DNA of 7,127 nt from positions 1 to 7,127 of the forward strand of contig CAMWWS010000135.1 of NCBI GenBank assembly GCA_947178085.1, written 5' to 3'. Origin of the DNA: an uncultured Lachnospiraceae bacterium. GTDB taxonomy: Bacteria; Bacillota_A; Clostridia; Lachnospirales; Lachnospiraceae. Position numbers and translations under genes: made by a program. Positions within the stretch are counted from its first letter, which is position 1. Every line of letters begins with the position of its first letter. Below are positions 1 through 6,573 of this stretch, one piece after another. Under the pieces are notes generated by a model. That model did not search any database and was not told the DNA's origin. It saw only the letters and a list, made by a program, of their open reading frames with translations.

Positions 1-1
1 T

Positions 2-1111
2 TTCAGAGCATTGACTTTCTTAGTCATTAGCTGTCCCTGCGCTTTGGTTATTTCAATACCACTCAGCTTTTTCGGCGGAATAGGTGCTGCTTCTAAGTGT
101 GGTATTCTGGTAAAAGGCTCAAACTATCTGGAAGCATTGTCTGAAGCCGGTTATATTGTATTCGATAAGACCGGAACTTTGACGGAAGGCGTTTTTCGTG
201 TTCAAAAGGTGTATGTGCGTCAGGAAAACGCAGATGGGTTAGAATTTTTTGAGAATGGTAAGTCAGCAGAGGAAAGTCTGTTGGAAATAGCAGCATTGGC
301 AGAAAGCTATTCTTCCCATCCTATAAGCATAAGCCTGAGGGAAGCTTGTACGGAAGATTTAAATAAGGACAGGGTTACTGATATCGAGGAAACAGGAGGC
401 CACGGAGTTACCGCATCAATAGATGGTAATGATGTAGCTGTTGGCAATGCCAAATTGATGAATAAGCTTAATATTGCCTATGAGGAATGCACTGATCCCG
501 GAACGATTGTATATGTTGCCGTTAATCATCTATATATAGGCTGCATTCTGATATCAGATGTCATAAAAGAGAATTCCAAAGAGGCTATTAATGCATTAAA
601 GGATTCGGGAATCAGAAAGGCTGTCATGCTTACGGGCGATAACAAAGCGGTAGCAGAGTCGGTTGGAAGGGAAATCAATATTGATGAAATACACAGTGAA
701 TTGCTGCCTGCTGATAAGGTGACTCAGGTAGAGGCGCTTCTTATTGAAAAAAGTGTAAAAGAAAAGCTGATTTTTGTTGGTGACGGAGTTAACGATGCAC
801 CTGTACTTACAAGAGCAGATATCGGAATAGCGATGGGGGCGTTAGGCTCTGATGCCGCAATAGAAGCTGCGGACGTAGTACTTATGGATGATGACCCGAA
901 AAAGATTGCGCTTGCTATTAAGCTTTCAAGAAGATGTCTTGGAATAGTATATCAGAATATAGTTTTTGCTTTGCTTGTTAAAGCTTTGTGTCTCATTTTA
1001 GGTGCCGTTGGCATAGCTAATATGTGGATTGCTATTTTTGCCGATGTCGGCGTTATGGTTATTGCGGTATTAAATGCCACCCGTACGCTCAACACCAAAA
1101 AGCTCATGTAA
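2..1111 (+). CDS. cadA: Zn/Cd/Pb-translocating P1B-type ATPase, C-terminal part (5' end outside window)
   Basis: Membrane pump that exports divalent soft-metal ions (Zn2+, Cd2+, Pb2+) at the cost of ATP. The gene is open at the left edge. The reading frame runs from base 2, so the TTG at 11 is an internal codon and not the start; 369 residues are visible, roughly the second half of the usual protein. In fragment numbering I see the transmembrane metal-site motif CPC (11-13), the phosphorylation motif DKTGT (Asp55), the HP dipeptide of the nucleotide domain (His106), TGDN (211-214) and GDGVND (260-265). Two C-terminal membrane segments follow, with Lys327 in LLVKAL and Asp348 in FADVG. Their 21-residue spacing equals that of Lys693 and Asp714 in E. 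coli ZntA, which marks the P1B-2 subgroup rather than copper pumps. The gene ends in TAA with no GC-rich terminator behind it. Metal specificity is inferred; the N-terminal metal-binding domain cannot be seen. Confidence 0.93.
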   Translation, partial: FRALTFLVISCPCALVISIPLSFFGGIGAASKCGILVKGSNYLEALSEAGYIVFDKTGTLTEGVFRVQKVYVRQENADGLEFFENGKSAEESLLEIAALAESYSSHPISISLREACTEDLNKDRVTDIEETGGHGVTASIDGNDVAVGNAKLMNKLNIAYEECTDPGTIVYVAVNHLYIGCILISDVIKENSKEAINALKDSGIRKAVMLTGDNKAVAESVGREINIDEIHSELLPADKVTQVEALLIEKSVKEKLIFVGDGVNDAPVLTRADIGIAMGALGSDAAIEAADVVLMDDDPKKIALAIKLSRRCLGIVYQNIVFALLVKALCLILGAVGIANMWIAIFADVGVMVIAVLNATRTLNTKKLM

Positions 1112-1127
1112 AAATTTGATGAAAAAA

Positions 1128-1166
1128 ACTTGATGCGCAGTTTATTTGACTTGATCTGTAGTTTAT
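1128..1166 (+). repeat. Imperfect 18-base direct repeat, 21-base period
   Basis: ACTTGATGCGCAGTTTAT (1128-1145) recurs as ACTTGATCTGTAGTTTAT (1149-1166), identical at 15 of 18 positions with conserved outer 7-base blocks. The start-to-start distance of 21 bases is two helical turns, so both copies would face the same side of the DNA. The first copy ends right before the -35 box of the predicted promoter and the second fills its spacer. This suggests a tandem operator, but the regulator is unknown. Confidence 0.55.
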
Positions 1167-1200
1167 GGTACAGTTTTATATAAGTGTATTTAAGTCAAAT
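1144..1200. repeat. Perfect 9-base inverted repeat flanking the lipoprotein promoter
   Basis: ATTTGACTT (1144-1152) is perfectly complementary to AAGTCAAAT (1192-1200). The left arm contains the -35 box and the right arm lies at about +12 to +20 of the predicted transcript. A smaller dyad, CTGTA (1156-1160) and TACAG (1169-1173), sits inside, next to the -10 box. The left arm is upstream of the predicted start of transcription, so the pair is more likely a DNA operator than an RNA hairpin. There is no GC-rich stem or T-run, so it is not a convincing terminator for the ATPase gene. Confidence 0.5.
1146..1174 (+). promoter_or_regulatory. Sigma-A-type promoter with extended -10 for the lipoprotein-metH-ilvB unit
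   Basis: TTGACT (1146-1151, 5 of 6 to consensus) is followed by a 17-base spacer ending in TGG and by TACAGT (1169-1174, 4 of 6). The TGN just before the -10 box makes it an extended -10 promoter. Transcription would start near 1181, giving a leader of about 45 bases before the GTG start at 1226. No riboswitch motif is visible in that leader. This is a by-eye prediction. Confidence 0.65.
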
Positions 1201-1225
1201 GCTATCTTGCGTGGAGGAACTTTAG

Positions 1226-1768
1226 GTGAAAAAGCTGAAGGTATTATGTTTGGCATTACTGTGTGTTCTGCTGCTTGCAGGCTGCGGAAAAGAAAGTGAC
1301 GAAGCATTGACCGAATATCAGGAAAATATGAACACTTTTTTTGAGCACATTGCTGAATATAATGATGAGATGAACAATATTGATGTTAGCGAGGAAGGAT
1401 ATGTGTCACGTTTACTTGAGCTTCTGGATGGACTGGACTCAGAGGTGGCGTGGATGTCAACGCTGGAAGTGCCGGAAGAGTTTGCTGCGGTGGACAGCTT
1501 AGCCGATGAAGCAAGTGAGAATATGACGCAGGCAGTTCTGTTATACCATATGGTATATGAGGATGAAGAATATAATGAAAATGTGGAGGAAGCAGCCAGA
1601 GAATATTATAGCAGAGCTAATATAAGGATAAAGTACATAGTTATGCTTTTACATGGAGAAATCCCTGAGGGCGAAGGAGTTATTTATACGGAAGAAAGTA
1701 AAATTTTCGGCGGAGGCTATATGAATAAGCCGGAGGAAGATGGGAGCGATAATACAATCGATGAATAG
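1226..1768 (+). CDS. Small acidic lipoprotein, function unknown
   Basis: A 180-residue protein with a clear type II (lipoprotein) signal: a Lys-rich start (MKKLKV), a hydrophobic stretch (residues 6-18) and the lipobox LAGC, with Cys20 as the predicted lipidated residue. The mature part of about 161 residues is strongly acidic (many Glu and Asp) and looks helical, without an internal membrane segment. It should sit on the outer face of the cell membrane. The start is GTG at 1226, chosen because GGAGG (1213-1217) lies 8 bases upstream and the signal peptide begins right there. The 3' end overlaps the start of metH, so the two are probably co-transcribed and perhaps translationally coupled. I do not recognise the family and assign no function; a role linked to methionine or cobalamin would be guesswork from position alone. 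Confidence 0.85.
   Translation: MKKLKVLCLALLCVLLLAGCGKESDEALTEYQENMNTFFEHIAEYNDEMNNIDVSEEGYVSRLLELLDGLDSEVAWMSTLEVPEEFAAVDSLADEASENMTQAVLLYHMVYEDEEYNENVEEAAREYYSRANIRIKYIVMLLHGEIPEGEGVIYTEESKIFGGGYMNKPEEDGSDNTIDE
1732..1763 (+). promoter_or_regulatory. metH translation start region with two possible ATG codons
   Basis: ATG occurs in frame at 1740 and at 1761, both inside the end of the lipoprotein gene. GGAGG (1732-1736) is only 3 bases from the first, too close for a good site. GGGAG (1742-1746) is 14 bases from the second, rather far. I prefer 1761 because MNRQEFHELI then aligns with the usual N-terminus of short MetH proteins, about 17 residues before the DGA.G motif. The imperfect spacing at both fits translational coupling to the gene upstream. 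Confidence 0.5.
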
Positions 1769-4232
1769 ACAGGAATTCCATGAATTAATAAAGAATAATC
1801 CGATTTTCCTTGATGGCGCCACCGGTTCTAATCTTATAAAGAGGGGGATGCCTGTAGGAGTTTGCCCGGAAAAGTGGATATTGGAGCATAAAGATGTACT
1901 GATTGGGCTTCAGAGGGAATATATTGACGCCGGCTCTAAAATTATCTATGCGCCGACTTTTTCTGCAAACCGTATTAAATTGAAGGAATATGGACTTGAT
2001 GGGCAGATTCGTGAAATAAACCATGAATTGGTGAAGATTTCCAAAGAAGCTGCAGGAGAGCATGCTTATGTGGCAGGTAATATTACCATGACAGGAGAGC
2101 AGCTTTCCCCCATAGGCAAAATGGATTTTGAAGAACTTATTGATATATATAAGGAACAGATTGGCTATTTGGCGGAAGCCGGAGCCGATCTGTTAGTCGT
2201 AGAGACTATGATGAGCCTTCAGGAAACTCGAGCGGCGCTTATTGCGGCGAAGGAAGTCTGCGAACTGCCGATTATGGCAACGATGACTTTTGAAGCTGAT
2301 GGAAGAACACTTTATGGAACGGATGCAAGGACTGCGGCTGTTGTATTGGAGAGTCTTGGGGCTGCGGCTATCGGCGCCAACTGCTCTACGGGACCTGATA
2401 AAATGGTTAAAGTCATTAAGGAAATGGCAGACGTGACGGGTATACCGATTATCGCTAAGCCCAATGCCGGACTGCCGGCTTTGGATAAGGACGGTAATAC
2501 TGTTTATGATATGGGAGAAGAAGAATTTGCAGAAGGCATGAAAGCCATTATAGAAGCAGGTGCATCTATTATCGGCGGCTGTTGCGGTACTTCGCCTTCT
2601 TATATCAGGGCTGCAAAGGATGCCGTTGGAGGGCTGCGGATTCTTCATAGAAACCTAAGTGAAATCAGGTATCTTACAAGTGAGCGTAAGACTGTCGCTT
2701 TTGGGCTTAATGATAATTTTATGATTGTTGGTGAACGTATCAATCCTACAGGAAAGAAAAAGCTTCAGGCGCAGCTTAAAGAAGGCTCTTTGGAAATGGT
2801 ATCTGAGTTTGCACAGGAACAGGAAGCCTGCGGAGCCGCCATTCTGGATGTAAATATGGGCATGAGCGGTATTGATGAAAAGGCAATGATGCTAAATGCC
2901 ATAGAAACAATTGGCGGCGTTACGAATCTGCCGCTGTCTATTGATTCAAGTCATGTAGATGTGATAGAAGAGACTTTGCGGAGGTATCCGGGAAGGGCAT
3001 TAATCAATTCCATATCTTTTGAGAAGGAAAAAGTAGAATCGCTTTTACCGATTGCAAAGAAATATGGAGCAATGTTTATACTCCTTCCGTTATCTGATGA
3101 AGGTCTTCCTAAGAATTTAGAAGAAAAAATTGATATTATAGAAAAGATTAAAGAGCGTGCCTTTAGTATCGGAATAAGAAAAGAGGATATTATAGTAGAC
3201 GGTCTGGTTGCTACTGTTGGCGCGAATAAGGCGGCGGCGCTTGAAACACTTGATGTCATCCGTTATTGTAAATCAAACGGCTTGGCGACTATTTGCGGAC
3301 TGTCCAATATCTCATTTGGGCTGCCGGAGAGGAGCTATGTTAATACGGCATTCCTTACCATGGCAATTCAGGCAGGGCTCACCATGGCTATTGCCAATCC
3401 TTCCCAGGAACTGCTTGTCAGTCTTGCTTTTGCTTCTGATTTGCTGCTAAACAAAGAAGGTTCGGACATACGTTATATTCAGATGATGGACGCGGTGAGG
3501 GAAAAAAGAGAAGCTCAGGGTGAGACTGTGGTTAATGCGGTATCTAAGGCTTCAGGTATCCATATAGCGGGTAAAGAGGCAAAAGAGCAGAATTTTGTTT
3601 CTATTCTTGATAAACTGCGCGCAGATGTCATTAAGGGCAATAAGAGCAGCATTGTTGCAGATACCATTAAGGCTGTTGAAGAGGGAAATGAACCTCAAAA
3701 GCTTCTGGATGAGGTATTGCTTCCGGGTATAAATGAAGTCGGTGAGCTTTTCGATAAAGGAAAATATTTTCTACCGCAGCTTATTGCCAGTGCTGAGGCT
3801 ATGAAGGCTTCCATTGAGTATCTCGAACCGTTGCTTATGGAGAATAGTTCGGGAAAGGAAATGCCTACCGTAGTTATTGCCACAGTGCAAGGTGATATTC
3901 ATGACATTGGCAAGAATCTGGTGACGTTGATGCTTAAAAACTATGGTTTTAATGTCATTGATCTGGGCAAAGACGTTTCCAAAGAAGAAATAATAGAGGC
4001 GGCAATAAAATATAACGCACAGGTTATCGCCCTGTCAGCGCTTATGACTACCACTATGCAGCAGATGAAATATGTCATTGATTATGCGAAGGAGAAACAG
4101 GTCAATGCCAAGATTATCGTCGGAGGAGCAGTAGTCACACAGGATTATGCTGATGAAATCGGAGCGGACGGATATTCAAAGGATGCCGCAGATGCCGTGA
4201 AGCTTACTAAGAGGATTTTAAATATAGACTAA
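1761..4232 (+). CDS. metH: Cobalamin-dependent methionine synthase, short form without reactivation domain
   Basis: Transfers the methyl group of 5-methyltetrahydrofolate via cobalamin to homocysteine, giving methionine; cytosolic. The start at 1761 gives 823 residues (830 if translation begins at 1740). Domains in order: homocysteine S-methyltransferase barrel (about 1-290), with DGATG near the start and the three zinc cysteines Cys208 (GANCSTGP) and Cys274-Cys275 (GGCCGT); pterin-binding barrel (about 320-580), opening with MIVGERINPTG at 321 and containing GLSNISFGLP; helical cobalamin cap (about 615-690); and cobalamin-binding Rossmann domain (about 702-823), with DIHDIGKN and the axial ligand His714, then LSALMTTT and VGGAVV. 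The protein ends after the cobalamin domain. The C-terminal AdoMet-binding reactivation domain of E. coli MetH is absent, as in Thermotoga-type MetH, which relies on a separate activation protein. No such gene and no metF lie in the window. It overlaps the lipoprotein gene and is followed closely by an ilvB-like gene. Confidence 0.95.
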   Translation: MNRQEFHELIKNNPIFLDGATGSNLIKRGMPVGVCPEKWILEHKDVLIGLQREYIDAGSKIIYAPTFSANRIKLKEYGLDGQIREINHELVKISKEAAGEHAYVAGNITMTGEQLSPIGKMDFEELIDIYKEQIGYLAEAGADLLVVETMMSLQETRAALIAAKEVCELPIMATMTFEADGRTLYGTDARTAAVVLESLGAAAIGANCSTGPDKMVKVIKEMADVTGIPIIAKPNAGLPALDKDGNTVYDMGEEEFAEGMKAIIEAGASIIGGCCGTSPSYIRAAKDAVGGLRILHRNLSEIRYLTSERKTVAFGLNDNFMIVGERINPTGKKKLQAQLKEGSLEMVSEFAQEQEACGAAILDVNMGMSGIDEKAMMLNAIETIGGVTNLPLSIDSSHVDVIEETLRRYPGRALINSISFEKEKVESLLPIAKKYGAMFILLPLSDEGLPKNLEEKIDIIEKIKERAFSIGIRKEDIIVDGLVATVGANKAAALETLDVIRYCKSNGLATICGLSNISFGLPERSYVNTAFLTMAIQAGLTMAIANPSQELLVSLAFASDLLLNKEGSDIRYIQMMDAVREKREAQGETVVNAVSKASGIHIAGKEAKEQNFVSILDKLRADVIKGNKSSIVADTIKAVEEGNEPQKLLDEVLLPGINEVGELFDKGKYFLPQLIASAEAMKASIEYLEPLLMENSSGKEMPTVVIATVQGDIHDIGKNLVTLMLKNYGFNVIDLGKDVSKEEIIEAAIKYNAQVIALSALMTTTMQQMKYVIDYAKEKQVNAKIIVGGAVVTQDYADEIGADGYSKDAADAVKLTKRILNID

Positions 4233-4269
4233 CAGGTTTATATAAGTTATGATGAGACATGTTGAAAAA

Positions 4270-4290
4270 GGGGAGGACATACAGGATATG
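4270..4290 (+). promoter_or_regulatory. Ribosome binding site deciding the ilvB start
   Basis: GGGGAGG (4270-4276) precedes ATG 4288 by 11 bases. In-frame ATG codons at 4249 and 4252 would add 13 residues (MMRHVEKGEDIQD) but have only a weak AGG upstream. Starting at 4288 gives a protein whose residue numbers coincide with E. coli AHAS II (catalytic Glu is residue 47 in both), so I take 4288 as the true start. Confidence 0.75.
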
Positions 4291-5901
4291 ATAGGTGCTG
4301 ATGCTATAGTTAAATGTCTGGAAGAAGAAGGGGTAGAATATGTATTCGGATATCCGGGCGTTGCGATTTGTCCATTTTATAACAGTATATTAAGTTCCAA
4401 TGTTAAGACGATTCTGGTGCGCACGGAACAAAATGCTGCGCATGCTGCGAGCGGGCTTGCAAGGGTGAGTGGTAAGGTCGGAGTCTGTGCGGTAACTTCG
4501 GGTCCCGGAGCTACCAATGTGCTGACAGGTATAGCGACTGCTTTTGCCGACAGCATACCTCTTATATGCATAACCGGACAGGTAAACAGTGAACTGCTTG
4601 GCTCGGATGTATTTCAGGAAGCAGATATTACGGGAGCGGCGGAATCTTTTGTGAAATACAGCTATCTGGTAAAAGATGCAAACGAAATACCTCGCATTAT
4701 GAAGGAAGCCTTTTATATTGCCAATTCCGGCAGAAAAGGACCTGTCCTTATAGATGTACCGATTGATGTGCAGAATGCCGCAATCAAAAAATATGAATAT
4801 CCTAAAGAAGTGAATCTTCGTACATATAAGCCTACAATTAAAGGACATGCCGTACAGATTAAGAAGGTGATCAACGAATTATCCAGGGCTAAGAGACCTA
4901 TCATATGTGCCGGCGGCGGTGTGCTTTTGAGTGAAGCTGAAAAGGAATTGCGTGAGTTTGTGGAAAAACACAGTATTCCGGTCGTATCTACCATGATGGG
5001 TATCGGGGTCATGCCGACAAAGCACCCTATGTATTATGGTATGGTAGGCAATAACGGCAAACCCTATGCCAACAGAGCCATGAACGAATCAGACCTGCTT
5101 ATTATGGTGGGCGCAAGAGTTGCGGACCGTGCGATAAGCCAGCCGGATTTGATTACGGAGAATAAGGTTTTAGTTCATATAGATGTAGACCCGGCGGAAA
5201 TCGGCAAAAATGTCGGTGCGGAGATTCCTCTTGTAGGTGATGCAAAACATATTTTTGAAGATTTATCCAATGAAAGTTTTAACAGCGATTACAGGGCATG
5301 GATTGAGACTCTGAATCAGTACAGGGAAACAATGAATGTAAAGCGGAATCCCGCTTCAGAATATGTTGACCCGGCGGAGTTTATCCGCATGCTGTCGGAA
5401 AAGATGCAGGATGACGCCGTGTATGTAGCTGACGTAGGACAGAACCAGATTTGGTCCTGCGCATATCATATTGTAAAAAACGGACGTTTTCTGACGACAG
5501 GCGGAATGGGTACAATGGGATATTCAATTCCGGCAGCTATGGGTGCTAAGCTGGCGTGCAAGGACAGACAGGTTATTGCAGTCTGCGGTGACGGTTCTTT
5601 CCAGATGTCAATGATGGAGCTTGCTACCATGCGGCAGTTTAATGTCCCCGTAAAAATTGTTGTATTAAAGAACAATTATCTTGGCATGGTGAGACAATTC
5701 CAGCATTTTACCTATGAAGATAATTATTCCGTGGTGGATTTATCCGGCAGTCCTGATTTAGAGAAGCTGGCTATGGCATATGACATGAAATTTATGCGTC
5801 TTTTTACCATGGATAAGGCGGAAGAAACCATTCAGAAGTTTCTTGAGGCTGATGAATCAATGCTGCTTGAATGTGTGATAGACCCGATGGATTTAGTATA
5901 G
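4288..5901 (+). CDS. ilvB: Divergent acetolactate (acetohydroxyacid) synthase catalytic subunit
   Basis: ThDP-dependent enzyme of branched-chain amino acid synthesis, expected to join pyruvate with pyruvate or 2-oxobutyrate. From ATG 4288 it has 537 residues (550 if started at 4249). Visible are the N-terminal ThDP-binding domain with GYPG (21-24), catalytic Glu47 in RTEQ and TSGPGATN; the central FAD-type domain with GAR.ADR (Arg281); and the C-terminal ThDP domain with the Mg/ThDP motif from GDGS (Asp435) to Asn462-Asn463, then LGMVRQ. The first ~160 residues align without gaps to E. coli AHAS II. Against the usual family sequence, residue 25 is Val for Gly, 46 Thr for His, 159 Ile for the Lys of PKD.Q, 255-256 Asn-Asn for Met-His, and 471 Phe for the Trp of RQWQ. 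The protein stops at DPMDLV, lacking about 17-20 tail residues with PPG. The neighbouring ilvN supports AHAS identity, but substrate choice may differ. It is 55 bases after metH without a terminator, so probably the same operon. Confidence 0.87.
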   Translation: MIGADAIVKCLEEEGVEYVFGYPGVAICPFYNSILSSNVKTILVRTEQNAAHAASGLARVSGKVGVCAVTSGPGATNVLTGIATAFADSIPLICITGQVNSELLGSDVFQEADITGAAESFVKYSYLVKDANEIPRIMKEAFYIANSGRKGPVLIDVPIDVQNAAIKKYEYPKEVNLRTYKPTIKGHAVQIKKVINELSRAKRPIICAGGGVLLSEAEKELREFVEKHSIPVVSTMMGIGVMPTKHPMYYGMVGNNGKPYANRAMNESDLLIMVGARVADRAISQPDLITENKVLVHIDVDPAEIGKNVGAEIPLVGDAKHIFEDLSNESFNSDYRAWIETLNQYRETMNVKRNPASEYVDPAEFIRMLSEKMQDDAVYVADVGQNQIWSCAYHIVKNGRFLTTGGMGTMGYSIPAAMGAKLACKDRQVIAVCGDGSFQMSMMELATMRQFNVPVKIVVLKNNYLGMVRQFQHFTYEDNYSVVDLSGSPDLEKLAMAYDMKFMRLFTMDKAEETIQKFLEADESMLLECVIDPMDLV

Positions 5902-5947
5902 TGCGGAATATGATAATAAAGTTGGTTTTATGACAGTTAATTTACAG

Positions 5948-5962
5948 TGACCAAATTGGTCA
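5948..5962. promoter_or_regulatory. Perfect 15-base palindrome, likely operator
   Basis: TGACCAA-A-TTGGTCA is a 7-base perfect dyad around one central base, in the 85-base gap between ilvB and the first ilvN, ending 24 bases before its ATG. The form suits a dimeric helix-turn-helix repressor of the TetR or MarR type, but I cannot name the regulator. As RNA it could fold only a 5-pair stem with a 5-base loop. I find no convincing promoter in the gap: TTTACA at 5941-5946 has no good -10 partner. The gap also has no terminator, so readthrough from ilvB is expected. Confidence 0.55.
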
Positions 5963-5986
5963 ATAACGAAGGGAAAGATTATAAAA

Positions 5987-6472
5987 ATGAAAAAGATATA
6001 TTCGGTATTAGTAGAGAATAGATCCGGTGTATTATGTAAGGTTTCGGGGCTGTTTTCAAGAAGAAGTTATAATATTGATTCGCTTGCAGTCGGAGAGACA
6101 GACGACCCGACGGTTTCCTGCATGACGATCGTAAGCAGCGGCGATGAGAGAACTATAGAACAGATTGAGAAGCAGCTTAATAAGAAGTTGGACGTCATTA
6201 AGGTAAAAACTTTTGATGAGCCGGCCAGCATCAGCAGAGAACTTATGTTGATCAAGGTAAAGTATAACAGAAACAACAGACGCGATATCATGGAAACCTG
6301 TGAAATCATGAAGGCGGATATAGTGGATATGTCAAAGAATCAGATGATTATACAGATTTGCGACTTACCTGAGAGAATCAAACTATTAATAAATATGCTT
6401 CAGTCTGTCAGCGTTATAGAAGTGGCAAGGACAGGCACGCTTGCCTTGCCTAAATGTGTGGATACGGAATAG
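5987..6472 (+). CDS. ilvN: Acetolactate synthase small (regulatory) subunit, first copy
   Basis: Regulatory subunit that binds and activates the AHAS catalytic subunit and usually confers feedback inhibition by valine. It has 161 residues, the normal length. The N-terminal ACT domain (about 1-78) begins MKKIYSVLVENRSGVL; Asn11, Gly14 and Asn29, matching valine-site residues of E. coli IlvH in the same numbering, are all present. The C-terminal small-subunit domain (about 85-155) includes the family motifs IVDMS and VARTG. Differences from the common sequence are Ser27 for the Gly of SRRGYN and Cys45 for the usual Arg before MTIV. The ATG at 5987 has a modest site, AAGGG (5969-5973), 13 bases upstream. 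It lies 85 bases after the divergent ilvB and is probably its partner. It shares roughly 40-45 percent identity with the second copy downstream by hand alignment. Confidence 0.93.
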   Translation: MKKIYSVLVENRSGVLCKVSGLFSRRSYNIDSLAVGETDDPTVSCMTIVSSGDERTIEQIEKQLNKKLDVIKVKTFDEPASISRELMLIKVKYNRNNRRDIMETCEIMKADIVDMSKNQMIIQICDLPERIKLLINMLQSVSVIEVARTGTLALPKCVDTE

Positions 6473-6514
6473 TGTGCATTTAACAGCCAATAAATATAGG
6501 CATAAATGGGAGTA

Positions 6515-6543
6515 TTGACTTTTTATGTGGTAATTGCTACAAT
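6515..6543 (+). promoter_or_regulatory. Strong sigma-A-type promoter with extended -10 for the second ilvN
   Basis: TTGACT (6515-6520, 5 of 6), a 17-base spacer ending in TGC, and TACAAT (6538-6543, 5 of 6) form a near-ideal extended -10 promoter. It has the same -35 box, spacing and TGN element as the promoter at 1146. The predicted start is near 6550, giving a leader of about 78 bases before ATG 6628. An 8-base inverted repeat, ACAATTAT (6539-6546) and ATAATTGT (6568-6575), begins inside the -10 box and could be an operator pair, though such A+T-rich dyads arise by chance. The second ilvN is therefore likely transcribed separately from the unit upstream. Confidence 0.8.
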
Positions 6544-6573
6544 TATTCACGACAAATGAAATCTGACATAATT

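Noticed and set aside
1112..1145. Possible terminator after the P-type ATPase gene
   Set aside because: No GC-rich stem followed by a T-run; the only structure is the A+T-rich repeat that belongs to the next promoter.
1181..1225. SAM or cobalamin riboswitch ahead of the metH unit
   Set aside because: The predicted leader is only about 45 bases, too short for these riboswitches, and none of their conserved motifs is present.
2193..2648. Long minus-strand open frame inside metH
   Set aside because: It is the shadow of a well-supported coding region, has no ribosome binding site or recognisable domain, and its protein looks low-quality.
4249..4287. Thirteen-residue N-terminal extension of the ilvB product
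   Set aside because: Weak ribosome binding site; the start at 4288 has GGGGAGG and gives residue numbering identical to E. coli AHAS II.
4390..4848. Minus-strand open frame of about 150 codons inside ilvB
   Set aside because: Antisense to conserved ThDP-binding coding sequence, with no start signal or family resemblance.
6476..6510. GCATTTA/TAAATG inverted repeat as terminator of the first ilvN
   Set aside because: Only 6 A+T-rich pairs across a 20-base loop with no T-run; chance is the simpler explanation.
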